Position numbers and translations under genes: made by a program. Under the pieces are notes generated by a model that ran no database searches, was not told where the DNA came from, and worked only from the letters and a program-made list of their open reading frames with translations. Positions 22,009-32,826 of a stretch of 64,000 nt of DNA are shown here, one piece after another; position 1 is the first letter of the stretch, and every line of letters starts with the position of its first letter. The DNA is from Akebia trifoliata (taxonomy: Eukaryota > Streptophyta > Magnoliopsida > Ranunculales > Lardizabalaceae): assembly GCA_017979445.1 (NCBI GenBank), contig CM030714.1, positions 13,573,892 through 13,637,891 on the forward strand, given 5' to 3'.

Positions 22009-22952
22009 TTATACTCTACCTACCCTAGGTGAACGAGTAATAAGCTAATTTTTTGAAAGTCCTACTCTACCTGCCCAAGGTGAAAGAGTAATGAACTAAT
22101 TTTTTTGGAAAGTTCTACTCTACCTACTCGGAGTGAAAGAGTAATGATCTAATTTTTTTGGGAGTCCTACTCTACCTGCCCAGGGTGAAAGAGTAATGAA
22201 CTAAATGTTTTTTGGAAAAGTTCTACTCTACCTATTCTGAGTGAAAGAGTAATGAACTAAGCTTTTTGAGAGTCCTACTCTACCTGCCCAGGGTGAAAGA
22301 GTAATGAACTATTTTTTTGGGAAGTTCTACTCTACCTACTTGGAGTGAAAGAGTAATGAACTAATTATTTTGGGAAGTTCTACTCTACCTACTCGGAGTG
22401 AAAGAGTAATGAACTAAGCTTTTTGGGAGTCCTACTCTACCTGCCCAGGGTGAAAGAGTAATGAACTAATTTTTTTGGGAAGTTCTACTCTACCTACTCG
22501 GAGTGAAAGAGTAATGAACTAATTGTTTTGGGAATCCTACTCTACCTGCCCAGGGTGAAAGAGAAATAAAATTTTTTTGGGAAGTTCTACTCTACCTACT
22601 CGGAGTGAAAGAGTAATGAACTAAGCTTTTTGGGAGTCCTACTCTACCTGCCCAGGGTGAAAGAGTAATGAACTAATTTTTTTGGGAAGTTCTACTCTAC
22701 CTACTCGGAGTGAAAGAGTAATGAACTAATTGTTTTGGGAATCCTACTCTACCTGCCCAGGGTGAAAGAGAATAAAATTTTTTTGGGAAGTTCTACTCTA
22801 CCTACTCGGAGTGAAAGAGTAATAAACTAAGCTTTTTGGGAGTCCTACTCTACCTGCCCAAGGTAAAAGAATAATGAACTAATTTTTTTTTTTGGGAAGT
22901 TTTACTCTACCTACTCGGAGTGAAAGAGTAATGAACTAATTCTTTTTGGGAA
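22009..22952. repeat. Tandem array of 18 units of about 52 bp with higher-order structure
   Basis: Two unit types alternate. Type a contains CCTACTCTACCTGCCCAGGG and type b contains CTACTCTACCTACTCGGAGT; both continue into GTGAAAGAGTAATGAACTAA and a T-rich spacer. I count 18 units; units 8-11 and 12-15 repeat as a block of four (about 205 bp), including the shortened spacer AATAAAATTT. Each unit is a dyad: TACTCT pairs with AGAGTA around CCTGCCCAGG. The array lies 370 bp upstream of the 3' LTR in element orientation, where Tat/Ogre elements are known to carry variable tandem repeats that can seed satellite DNA. Confidence 0.92.
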
Positions 22953-23524
22953 CGAACAGGAGATTAACCTCGCATTTGAATTTTTTTTTTTTTAATAAAA
23001 AGTTAGATTTTATGAAGGTCCGGTAAACATTTTAACTCTCTTTGAATCTTAGGAGTTTTCAAAATTGCTATCAAGAGGGTAACCTTTAATTCAAAGTTAA
23101 CCTTATCCTTTGGGGTTGAAATTGACCAGGCATCAGAACAAAAATGCCCCTAGTTTGACAAGGAACATTGCACTGGGGATAATCGAATATAATTTGAAAA
23201 TAAATGCCCCTAGTGTAAGGGGGGAAACTGTACTCTTTAGAAAAATAAAGTGCCCTTGTTATGAAAGTTTGAAATCCTTGATTACCGCAAGCGCAATAAA
23301 GGTTTAACTGTTAATTTTGACTTTTTATATTGAAGATTTTGAGTCAGGCTCAAAGAAATTAGAACAAAATATTTCTTTCTGAAATTCATTATAGAATTTA
23401 TTCTTTCTCCCCATCGGTTCACTTAGGGAAATGAAACTCTTCAGATCAATCATAGACGAGATACTTGTATCCACTGAGTCTATATTTGGTTCAAATTGGG
23501 TATTGAAACTTGATCATTCAGACT
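22953..23524. other. Untranslated internal region of the Tat-type element
   Basis: Between the two arrays. It holds scattered short repeats with AATGCCCCTAGT and variants (about 23,140 and 23,208) and no credible coding region. The open frame 23,110-23,307 has no recognisable product. Confidence 0.5.
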
Positions 23525-23818
23525 TCTGATATTTTGGCACGGACTGTCTTTTCAGCTTCTCAACTCAACGGAGATTTTCTTTTATTTTTTCATTGCTCTA
23601 AGTTTTGCTTAGATTGCCTTTTCAGGTTTTCAATCTAGCGAGCATGCCCTAGCTTTTACCTAGATCGCCTTTTTAAGTTTTCAATCTAGCGAGCTTACAA
23701 TTTTTTCTCTTTTCTTTGCTCTGATTGTTGCCAAGGTCGTCCTTTCAGATTTTCAACCTTGCGAGCTTGTCTTAATTTTTCCTAAGCCGCCCTTTTTGGG
23801 TTTTCAACTTAGCAGACT
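23525..23818. repeat. Second tandem array, diverged units of about 70 bp
   Basis: Four to five units of the form TTGCTC...CCTAGATCGCC.TTT, then TTTTCAATCTAGCGAGC, with unit ends near 23,570, 23,643, 23,695, 23,769 and 23,815. Spacing and sequence drift more than in the array at 22 kb, so it is older. It lies in the same untranslated region of the Tat-type element. Confidence 0.75.
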
Positions 23819-26800
23819 TTTTTTCTTCTTCCCTTTTGAATTTCTGGAGTTGCTGTCTGATCATGTCTTGCTATCTTCCTTGACTTCTCGCACGGTACTT
23901 AGGAGGACTTTTATAGGTAAGCTTAGGTCTGGGTATAAAAAGAAAGGGATTTTGAGGCTCAAAAACCCAAATGCCCCTTGTGTGACATTTCCTTTTAAAT
24001 TATTTTCTTTTTTCTTGAATTTTCTTCCCCACTTTGACAATTTTTTTCTTTTGAATTATTTTTTTTTAGATTTTTTCTTTGTCGAGGAATCTATATATTT
24101 TTTTTATTTTGATGTGGTCGGGCCTGAAATAACTTCTCAAGTTGCCTACGTACCCCAGAATTTTGGGATCAGACCACGTAGTTCGAATTTTCCCTCCTCT
24201 AGGTTAGGTGATCGGGCTAAGAAAGAAAAATGCATCATTTTTTTTTGAAAAGGCTGCAACGGGCTGAGTAAAGAGATAATGAACTGGATAGCAGAAAAAT
24301 TGATTCGGCCAAAGATGGCCTCCTTAAATGTAGTACCGTTTGATCCGGTCAAGGTTGGTTGACTCTGGTAATTCGATTCCATCATTATCTTGAAGTCTAA
24401 CAGTTTCTCCAAATAATATTTTCTTAATGATTGAATCTCTCCAATTGAGTTCAAACTTTCTATGATCGAGAAAGAGTACTCAAAATTTTTTGGGTAGTCT
24501 GATGCTTAGATCCTTGACTTATAAGTGATGAACTTTTGACTTTCTTGTCAAACATGTGAGTAACTCCTCTCCATTGACAGACCCAATCTGTTTATAACAA
24601 TTAATCTTCCATCAAGACCTTGGGATACAAGATTTTCCCTTTTAACCGATAAGATTGCTTTCATATCATACTAGAGTGACTCTAGTAGAAGACTGTATTG
24701 AAGTGTAATATGTCCATAATGCTAATGGTAACTTCTCTGGTCAATCCCGGTGTGATGTGTGATTGACACATTTTCACAATGATTGTCTTGAGATTTTTAC
24801 TGGCTACTTCAACTATTCCATCGATTTTAAAATTCCAGCACTGATACATTTTATAATCCCTTCTCTGACTATGTCAGTCAATTCTGGTTTGTATATGTGG
24901 TGTTCTCACAGGATGTGTATATATTTCATGTTGAACAACACTCCAAATTTAACCGACATATCCTCATAGGACCATGTAAGCAAGTCTTTTGAATTTTCTG
25001 AATAAATCCATCATCTCTTTGTGCTCCTCTGGGGATAAGTTAGTTCCAATTTGAATTTCTTGGGAATTATTTTTATTCCGAGGTCAATGACCTTTAGTTC
25101 CTCGAGCAAGACATTTATCTTCTCATTCAAGAGGGGGTTCCTTTAGAGGAATTTCTCCTTGAAGCCAGTTATTAGTTAATTCGTTAATGCACTCGAGGTA
25201 TTCAAAAATTTTCTTTATTTAATTAAATTCAGAAGGGGCGACAGACACCTCTATAAATTCGATAAACTAACTCGACTCAACAGGAAAAGAGTAAACTCAA
25301 TTTAAAGAAGATATGACCTTGCTAAAAAAAAGGACTCGAGCTAACTCAAATGACTCATGAAAACTCAAGACAACTACCCATACCGGGCTTGATTAGGACT
25401 GAAGACTGAGACATTGCTTACAACCGGCATGACTGAGGCACTATGATCTTCAAAGAATAACTGGGCGATGTTGAGAAATTTTGAGGTCATTTCTCACTGA
25501 TGACTTGATATTGACGTTACTCTAACTGACCGGATTTACAACCCTAGCTAGACGATGGACGATTGAGCTTAGATATAATGATAACCCTTAAACATCATTG
25601 AAGGTGAATTTAATCAATTCCAGGATTATCCCCTTGATAACATTTTAAACGAACCCTGATATTTTATTGAATTCTGTGCACCAATCCATTAAACAATTCA
25701 TTAATGTAATGATTATTCAGAAAAATAATTTTATTGCACTCTTGAAAAATATTGAAAAATAATGTTTTCATTGAATAACAACTTTCACAAACATATTTCA
25801 ATAATTTTTCATGCAAAAATAGATTTTTTGTAAATCATTTTTTAAAAAAAAATATTTTTCTTCCTTTTCTTTTTTTTTAGAAAACATTTTCTTTTAGAAA
25901 ACTTTTTGGGAAAGCATTTCTTTTTGAAAAATCTTATTCTTCCGAAAAATATTTTACTTTTGAAAAGCATTTCTCTTCTGGAAAACATTTTTCTTCTTTT
26001 AAAATGGGTTTAAAATCCAAATCAGAAAAAAATTCGAATTTCATTTTGATTCAAATGGCTCGGCCCATAATGATCGTTGGATCGAGATGGACTGGGTCAA
26101 GTTTAAAATAGATTTTTTATTGGGTTGGTGCACCTATTTTAATTTCCAAAAATAATATTTTTGATCCTTGGGGACAATCATACACTCTGATCTCATCATT
26201 CACATCATTCACATACATTCATCAATCCAAAGGTTCCATTCAATAAACAACCCGGGAACACCAACGATAAGTTCGAGTCGTGACCTACAGGAAAGGTTTC
26301 TAGACTCTAAGCTTACTACGTGCAATGCATTTTTATCTAACCACCCTTGCCCAAGCACACCTATATACCTTTCGATACGTGGTGACTTGGTTTGATATAC
26401 CGTATAGGTGATAATCTAAAACCTCAACCCACTTCTCTAAAGCCAAAAACAGCCAGTTTGATCTCCAGTTGAAAGGTGGCGCACGATGCTGAGCAAGGGC
26501 CCACTTAAATAACTCTCGTCTAGAATAGACGTAGTCTATCCCCCTCGTACAGTAGGATACAGCGGGGCAAGATCTCGCTTAGGCACTGGTTTCAACCAAG
26601 AAGTGCAATTGATATACTTAGATTATCTTTTACATACCTATGGCTATGAGTCAAGAGTTGTAACTTTCATAAATGGTTTGGCATCCTACAAGGGGACCGA
26701 CCATGTACTAGTACTACGTTGGCAATCGGGACATGTGACTGTGTGGCTCACAATAGGTAAAAGGCTCAGGTCGCTCCAGCCTGGATGCATCAATATATCT

Positions 26801-27670
26801 CTCAGAATCACCTGATCAGACGGTATTGATGCCCCAGTTTGATATACCCTAAGGTACGTGACTGGAGTTGTGGTTTTCATGAATGACGTCGCATCTCCGA
26901 AGAGACCAGGCCACGCACTAGTGTCACGTTGGCTGTATGGGACGTGCAAGCATGCAAAACAATAAACGTGCATGTGGTGTGTGCAAAACAGGGTTGGGTG
27001 TGCCCGGGGCCTTTTCTCCAATAAATGGGCCCATAGGCCAAATCAAACCAATCAAACCATCAACATATGAATATCGAATAAATATTGATAAAAAATATAG
27101 AAATATCCAAAATATCCAATTCGAAATCAAAGCATGTATATATCCATTAAGATCATGGTATTTCAGATAATCAATCAATGAACATAACACAGAATAATCG
27201 ATCAGATCCAATATTGAAACATGCACACAAAAATTCTCTTTTTTTTTTTTTTATCCTTGGAATTTTTTGCATTTTTGAATTTAGGACTCAACAAATTTCT
27301 CAATGAGAACTTGGGTTATCTTGACTAACACATTAAGATTTCAAAATTACTAAGGTTCATTAGGCCACGTGGTTCCCTCATTGATAATCTAATTCCATGG
27401 CCTTTACAATTTTGATTAGAAAAAAATTGGATCCGAAAATAAAATTCACTTTATTTTTAGATTCAAAGTTTTGAAAATGGGTGACATTGAAATTTCAAAT
27501 TTAAAAATTAAAGTTCGAAGAAATTTTTTTTTTTAATTTTCCTTTAAAGTTTTTCATAATTTCATCCGCCACAAGCACACGGCGTTAGATCATCTTTTCG
27601 GAGTGCCATGTGGCAAAATCAATGACTCTTAGTAAGAAAGGAATCTTACTAAGTTAGTAAAACTAACCCA
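23819..27670 (-). other. Internal region of the Tat-type element without recognisable genes
   Basis: Nearly 4 kb with no family match. At 24,140-24,185 the plus strand reads TTGCCTACGTACCCCAG, then GGGATCAGACCACGTAGTTC; its reverse complement (ACGTAGGCAA type) is a motif I associate with Tat/Ogre 3' regions. A pair of diverged direct repeats of about 110 bp lies at 26,625-26,745 and 26,850-26,955 (shared GTTGTGGTTTTCAT, CCATGTACTAGTACTACGTTGG and variants). Short open frames such as 24,146-24,454 (minus) and 26,686-27,021 (minus) look random. Confidence 0.55.
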
Positions 27671-27995
27671 TTTTTTTTTTAATATTTCATGTTGCTGTCA
27701 TCCCAAAGACAATCACTTTTTTTTATGCAACTTGTAACACGTACACAAAAAGCTAAACTCATTTTTTTCATTATTATGTTGCTGCCACAACATGCTACCG
27801 ACACCAACAACTCAATTTTTTTTAAAAAAATTTCATTTATATGTTGCTGCCAGCACCTCAACTCACACATCCCTTTTTCCCCTTTTTTTTTATATAAAAC
27901 AAATTTTTTTTAATTTTATGTTGCTGCCAGCACCTCACACAACAATGGATTCTTGTGTTTTACTTCTGCCAGCACAACACAGCACTCACAAAAAT
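27671..27995. repeat. Imperfect repeats of about 75 bp with TTGCTGCCAGCACC core
   Basis: The core TTATGTTGCTGCCAGCACCT or close variants recurs at about 27,690, 27,775, 27,840, 27,916 and 27,963, each followed by A/C-rich sequence and a poly-T run. A further lone core lies near 28,990 (GTTGCTACCAGCAC). Located in the 5' part of the Tat-type internal region. Confidence 0.65.
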
Positions 27996-28687
27996 TGTTT
28001 TTTTTTCTCAAATCCTTTTAAAAATTACCAAATTAAATACCTCAAGACATTCGATGGCTGCTAGTCATCAAAGTGCGTGGGGGTGGTGCATTCTCAGCTG
28101 AAACTAAGAATAGATTTTGAACACGTCACATTCATTAACCATGAACCAGTTTTGATTAAAAAGGTTAAAAATAGAATCACTTTAAACCGATGCTTTGATT
28201 CTTGTTCTTCAAAATCTCCCTCCCTCTAGACTCCACCAAAATCAAGTATAAACACTAGTGGCAACTAGCAAGAATAAATATTGAAAACTCAGGGAAAAAA
28301 AAGATGCCATTGCTCCAACAGTAAGCTTCTTGGCTATGCTGCAGCTTTGTCTGGACAATGTAGCTTCATAGATGAAGAATGAAGAGGAGACGACAAGACT
28401 GATTACAAGCATAAGAATAACTAGAGATGGAAACTAAGAAATAGGACAGAACTCGCGATGGGTTTCGTTGCTAAAGCCATTTCTTATGATGAGTGCGGAG
28501 ACGAAGAAGATAGATGAAGATCTATCATAGCAGTTGCGTTGCCCGTCTATTCTTCTTAAATCTGGTCGTCATCTCTCTCTCTCTATTTGTTATGTCTGGA
28601 GATTAGAGAGGAGTCTGAATTGTATCTGACCATTTCCCATTTTCTGATTTGGGTTTCGGATCTAAATCTCTTGTTGCACATGAAAGA

Positions 28688-28801
28688 CTAAAGCTTGTTG
28701 TCAGTTCGACAGAGAGATTCGAAACATTTCGAAGTGCAGAAAAAGAAAGTGATTTCGGTTGGTGTCAAGAAAGAGAGGATACAAAGCTGAACGTCTTCAG
28801 G
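28688..28801 (-). pseudogene. F-box-like fragment inside the Tat-type element
   Basis: The C-terminal 38 residues of a minus-strand open frame read VFPEDVQLCILSFLTPTEIT, FFFCTSKCFESLCR, TDNKL. This has the spacing of an F-box motif (LPxDVxxxILSFLxPxEIxxxxxxSKxFxxL), which binds SKP1 in SCF ubiquitin ligases. The 50 residues before it are basic and match nothing I know, and nothing F-box-like continues after KL. It may be a captured exon of a host F-box gene. Alternatively it may be chance similarity in a low-complexity frame; the number of matching hydrophobic positions makes me favour capture. Confidence 0.45.
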
Positions 28802-28969
28802 GAACACTCTTAAAACACAATTGAAGAAGAAGATGATGATGACGAGAGAGTTTCTTCTACGATGCTGAGAGTAGAGAGTGAGAGAGAGAATTGAGATTTC
28901 TCTTCTGTTTTTCTTTGTGGGGGGAAGAAGATAGGAAGAGAATTTTTCTCTTCTTACTAGAGGCACACC

Positions 28970-29593
28970 ACCTTCAAGAAAAAATTATTGCTGTGTTGCT
29001 ACCAGCACGCACCTTAGGCAATTTTTTTCTCTTATATTTATTGCCTTCTTGCTGTCAATGGGCACCACGCCTAACATAGAAAAACTATACATTTTTTTTT
29101 CTTTTTGAAAAATTAACCAACCAATTTAACACAAATTTTTTTTTTAAAAAACTAAAAAAAAAATAGCTTTGTCAACGATCAATCGCACACACCTAACAAA
29201 TATCCCATTTTAAAAAAAAAAAATAATAAAAGAACAATAATAATACTGCCAAAGAATGGATCCATTCATGTTAAAAAAAATCGAATAATGATAGAAACTT
29301 AGAAAGAAATCCATAATCTATTAATCATTATCCTTAATAAAATTGTCCCTTTGAAATTTCGCATTATTTAGGGTCATTCCGAATGGCTCTTTATTGAACC
29401 ATAAAAAGTGTGCTAAACAAAATATTCAAAATAATGATCACTAATAAAGCCAAGAGAAGGATAAACCATAAAAATAGATAGCTAAACTAAAACAATAAAG
29501 AAAATAAAGAAAATAAAAAAATATATAAAAAAATAATAATCTCTACTAGCAATGCTTCCCATACTTGGGGCTTTTCAAGTCTGATCCTCAAAG
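28970..29593 (-). other. Leader region of the Tat-type element
   Basis: The stretch after the 5' LTR in element orientation. Very A-rich on the plus strand, with homopolymer runs near 29,100-29,240. No coding region, gag included, is visible. Confidence 0.5.
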
Positions 29594-29611
29594 TCCCCAG
29601 CGGAGTCGCCA
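29594..29611 (-). other. Primer-binding site of the Tat-type element
   Basis: On the minus strand the LTR end GGCGCTTTCA is followed after one base by TGGCGACTCCGCTGGGGA. This matches the tRNA-Arg primer site used by Tat/Ogre elements, from memory of the lineage. It fixes the orientation of the element and identifies the right-hand LTR as the 5' one. Confidence 0.8.
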
Positions 29612-29675
29612 CTGAAAGCGCCCTCGATCAGCGGGGTGCGCGGATCCGCTTTTGACCCTTGAGGTTTGGGAGTCG

Positions 29676-32600
29676 TGTAACACCCCGAATTTTTAATTCG
29701 TATCTCGAGGAAAAAATAAATAGTAGAATTTTAAGAAAATCTTGAAAGTGGGATTTAGGGGTAAAATTTTAGGATATTTCTGATCATTTTAAATGGAATC
29801 TGACCTCACCATTAGATTCAAAATGATCGAAAAACATAGTTTAGCCTGTAAGCACACTCAAATACGAGTCCGAATATAAAAGTTGTAAAATCCTCGATTA
29901 CCGGGTCGGACCAGGCTAAAACAGTGATTTTTTTAGAGCAATAATTTTTAAATTTTGATTATATCATTGGATTCATAACAAAAAATTATTAAACATGAAC
30001 TATTTCTTTATCATTTTTGGAGATCAGGAAGTCGAATTATCGTCAAAAACGAAAACGACATCAAGTTTAGGGGTCACCTCAGGCCAAAAATGTAAATTTT
30101 TGATAGAGACATAATCTATAGAAATTGACTACACCATTAGATCCAGAACGAAAAATTAGGCGAAATAGAGTATTCATTTGTCAGTTTTGGAGTCCGGATG
30201 GCCAAGTTATCATCGGTTGAAACAATAGGCGAAATACCGAATTCGTCCCACATTTTATTTAAATAATATTTTTAATTTTTTTTTCTCTCATCTTTCCCAA
30301 CGCGTCCAAACAGCCGAGACTTATATAAAATGAAAAAAAAAATTCGTTTTTCTTCAGATCCCTCGCAAACGGTCCACTTTCAACTATCGCCGCAGAAGAG
30401 AAAAAGATCCGCAGCCTCAACATCTACAAAACCCACCCAACCTTTCTTCGTTTCACTTTCTATTTCACCCGATATCGTCAAAAATTAGCCGTATTTGGAT
30501 ACGGAAATTTCAAAACTTTGACCTCGGATTTCGTCCGTTTCGAGGTCAAACCGTCTTCCGACGCAGAAGGGAGAAACGTCCGCAGCCTCATTCTCTACAT
30601 AACCCAACAAAATTCCTTCTGTTTTCTCGTCTTTTTCACCCCGTATAGTCAAAAATCAGCCGTATTTTTATATGGAAATTTCGTAACTTCAACCTCGATT
30701 TTCATCGATTTCGGGGTCAAACCGTCTTTCATCGTAGAAGGGAGAAGAGACAAGCACATCGAGATCTTCGAAATCACCAAGTCAATTTAAAAAAATCAGT
30801 CACTTCAAAGTTTGGTCTGTCTCAATTTCCGCACCGATCGCCTCGATTTCCGCACACACGCTTTGATCCTTTCGCCTAGACATTGTAAGGAACTCTCAAT
30901 TTTATTAGTAATCGTAGATTGTAAAAATTGCATTTAGGATTTTATCGAAAAAATTTGGATATATTTTTAAAATATAGAATTATTTTGTTATTTCAAAAAA
31001 TTCACGCCAGAAATTGCATGATTGATATGTTTACTTGTATTTTTAACAAATTATACGTGGGTAGGGTATTTTAATGGGTTATTTCCATAAATTGGGTCTT
31101 GTGTACTGCTCGGACCCCGTTTTAATATAAAATTTATTTTCTTTTTCAATATTATTGATAAAAATAAATTCTTTAGTAGGAAAACGTGATTTAATATTCA
31201 ATGAACTCATATTGAGTTGATGAATATCAGAAAATAGATGTTTTATTGAAGAAATTAAAAATTGTAAAAATCGGAAAGAGGGAAAAAGGGTATGAAACGG
31301 TAAAATGTCAGAGTCGCACCCGAGGGGTGATGTCTGCATTTTACGTTGTTGTGTTGTGTGTAGGTTGGTGAACAGATATCCAGGGATAATAATGTTGGTT
31401 GCATGTTTATTTAAATTTCTGTTAGCGCGAGGCGCTCCGTTATGTTATTTATGTTAGGCTGGGTGGCCACACTTCCATGGTAGGAAACTGGATATCTATT
31501 CTCAACCTTGTATTGTTAATTTCTCTTTTATTTTCAAATGAAAATAATATACATATGTAGCTATTTTGTGAGTTGTTAAAGAGTTTGTGAATGCCTAGAC
31601 GGATAGTGCGTCATATCATTCGAGTAGTGTACTATCCTGGGATGTACGGTAGGGACCACTAAACTCATACGTGGTATGGGACGCGTATGAGAGTGGAGTC
31701 ACAACTGGAATCCGGGATATTCCTCTCTATCTTTACCAGTGAACTTGTAATGTAAAGGTGGTCGTATACGAATGGTTTGTATATTTGGGAATCATATGCA
31801 CGCCTGATAGGCATAGACGAAGATGATTGGTCAGTGATCACTAACAATCTATAGTAGTCGAACGTTCTGACACATCGAAAAGAGACCCATTGGTTACGGT
31901 CACGTCAAACGGCCAGCCTGAGCCGGATAAATGGTCAATCAAGCGTGGTAAGTGCAGCGACCGGCTACAAAATCAGGAACTAAAAGCCAGAAAGAAATTG
32001 TAACATCATGTCCCGACTGGGAGCGATCCAGTCGTGAATCCCAATACTCTAATTCCAATACTCCACCATTGTGTATTATGTATCTGTTGTTTATTTTGAT
32101 ATATAAAATGAAATCCATGTTTATTATTTCCCTTTGATCAATTAGATTTGTATAAAAAGATAATGTTATAGTGAGTACTGCTGATCGATGTAATGTGAGT
32201 TTTAAAATGTTTAGTTGTTCATCCCTGGCTACATGTACCAGTTAATCGTAATTTCTTCTCTAAAACTTTGATTATTTTAAAATGATTCAGTATGCTTATT
32301 CGTTCATGTTAGGAGGGGTTATTGGCAGAAATTGTTTGTTTCCCTACTGGGTAACCATTGTTACTCACCCTTTCCTTCTCCATTTTTTTTAGTTTCAGAT
32401 TCAGAGCTTGGCGAGGCAAGTATAGAGTACGAATGAGGATCATCTGGTTGGTCAGATAGACAACCAGAATTCGTCACCTGGTAAGTACTAGGGCTATACC
32501 CCCTAGTGGTGTCAATTCCCCCAGGTAGTTTTATGGATTCTGTCTTGAGTGTTAGGAATTCTGTTAGAGTGAGAAATTTTGTATAATCCTGTATTCTGGT

Positions 32601-32826
32601 TATTCTTCCGCACTCTAATCTTTCGTACGTTATTAGACGTGTATAAGCTTCCGCTAGTATTATATTTTGTATATGTATGCAGGATTGTATGTCGTTTATC
32701 AGGTGCAGGTTGAATGCCTTGGAATGCTAACATAAACAGAGGAGACCATGCCGAAATTTCGAGGTGCCACTTAGTACCTCGAGATCTGACATGGGGATTT
32801 GTGTTAGTGTTTGGCAGGGCGCCACA
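29676..32826 (+). mobile_element. Tekay/Del-like solo LTR inside the Tat 5' LTR
   Basis: Starts TGTAACACCCCGAATTTTTA and ends CAGGGCGCCACA, 3,151 bp, with a perfect target duplication AGTCG (29,671-29,675 and 32,827-32,831). The TGTAACACCCCGAA start and length of about 3 kb are usual for LTRs of Tekay/Del-type chromoviruses. No primer site, polypurine tract or pol sequence is attached, so it is a solo LTR. It contains two diverged copies of a block beginning AGCCGTATTTGGATACGGAA (about 30,488 and 30,658). Open frames inside, such as 30,518-30,790, have no recognisable product. It is younger than the Tat-type element it interrupts. Confidence 0.88.
30322..30330 (+). promoter_or_regulatory. TATA box of the Tekay-like LTR
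   Basis: TATATAAAA in a GC-richer context (CCGAGACTTATATAAAATG), about 650 bp into the LTR. The related LTR at 35,112-37,908 has TATATAAAA at a similar place (35,672-35,680). Assigned by motif and conserved position. Confidence 0.45.

Noticed and set aside
22009..22952. Possible CRISPR array
   Set aside because: Units are contiguous monomers with no unique spacers, in a plant retrotransposon; it is a tandem satellite-like array.
23796..24248. Open frame of 150 codons in the Tat internal region
   Set aside because: Composition is Phe/Leu-rich from T runs, orientation is opposite to the element, and no family is recognisable.
30518..30790. Open frame of 90 codons inside the Tekay-like LTR
   Set aside because: It covers the internal duplicated block of the LTR, has no recognisable domain, and lies in a solo LTR.
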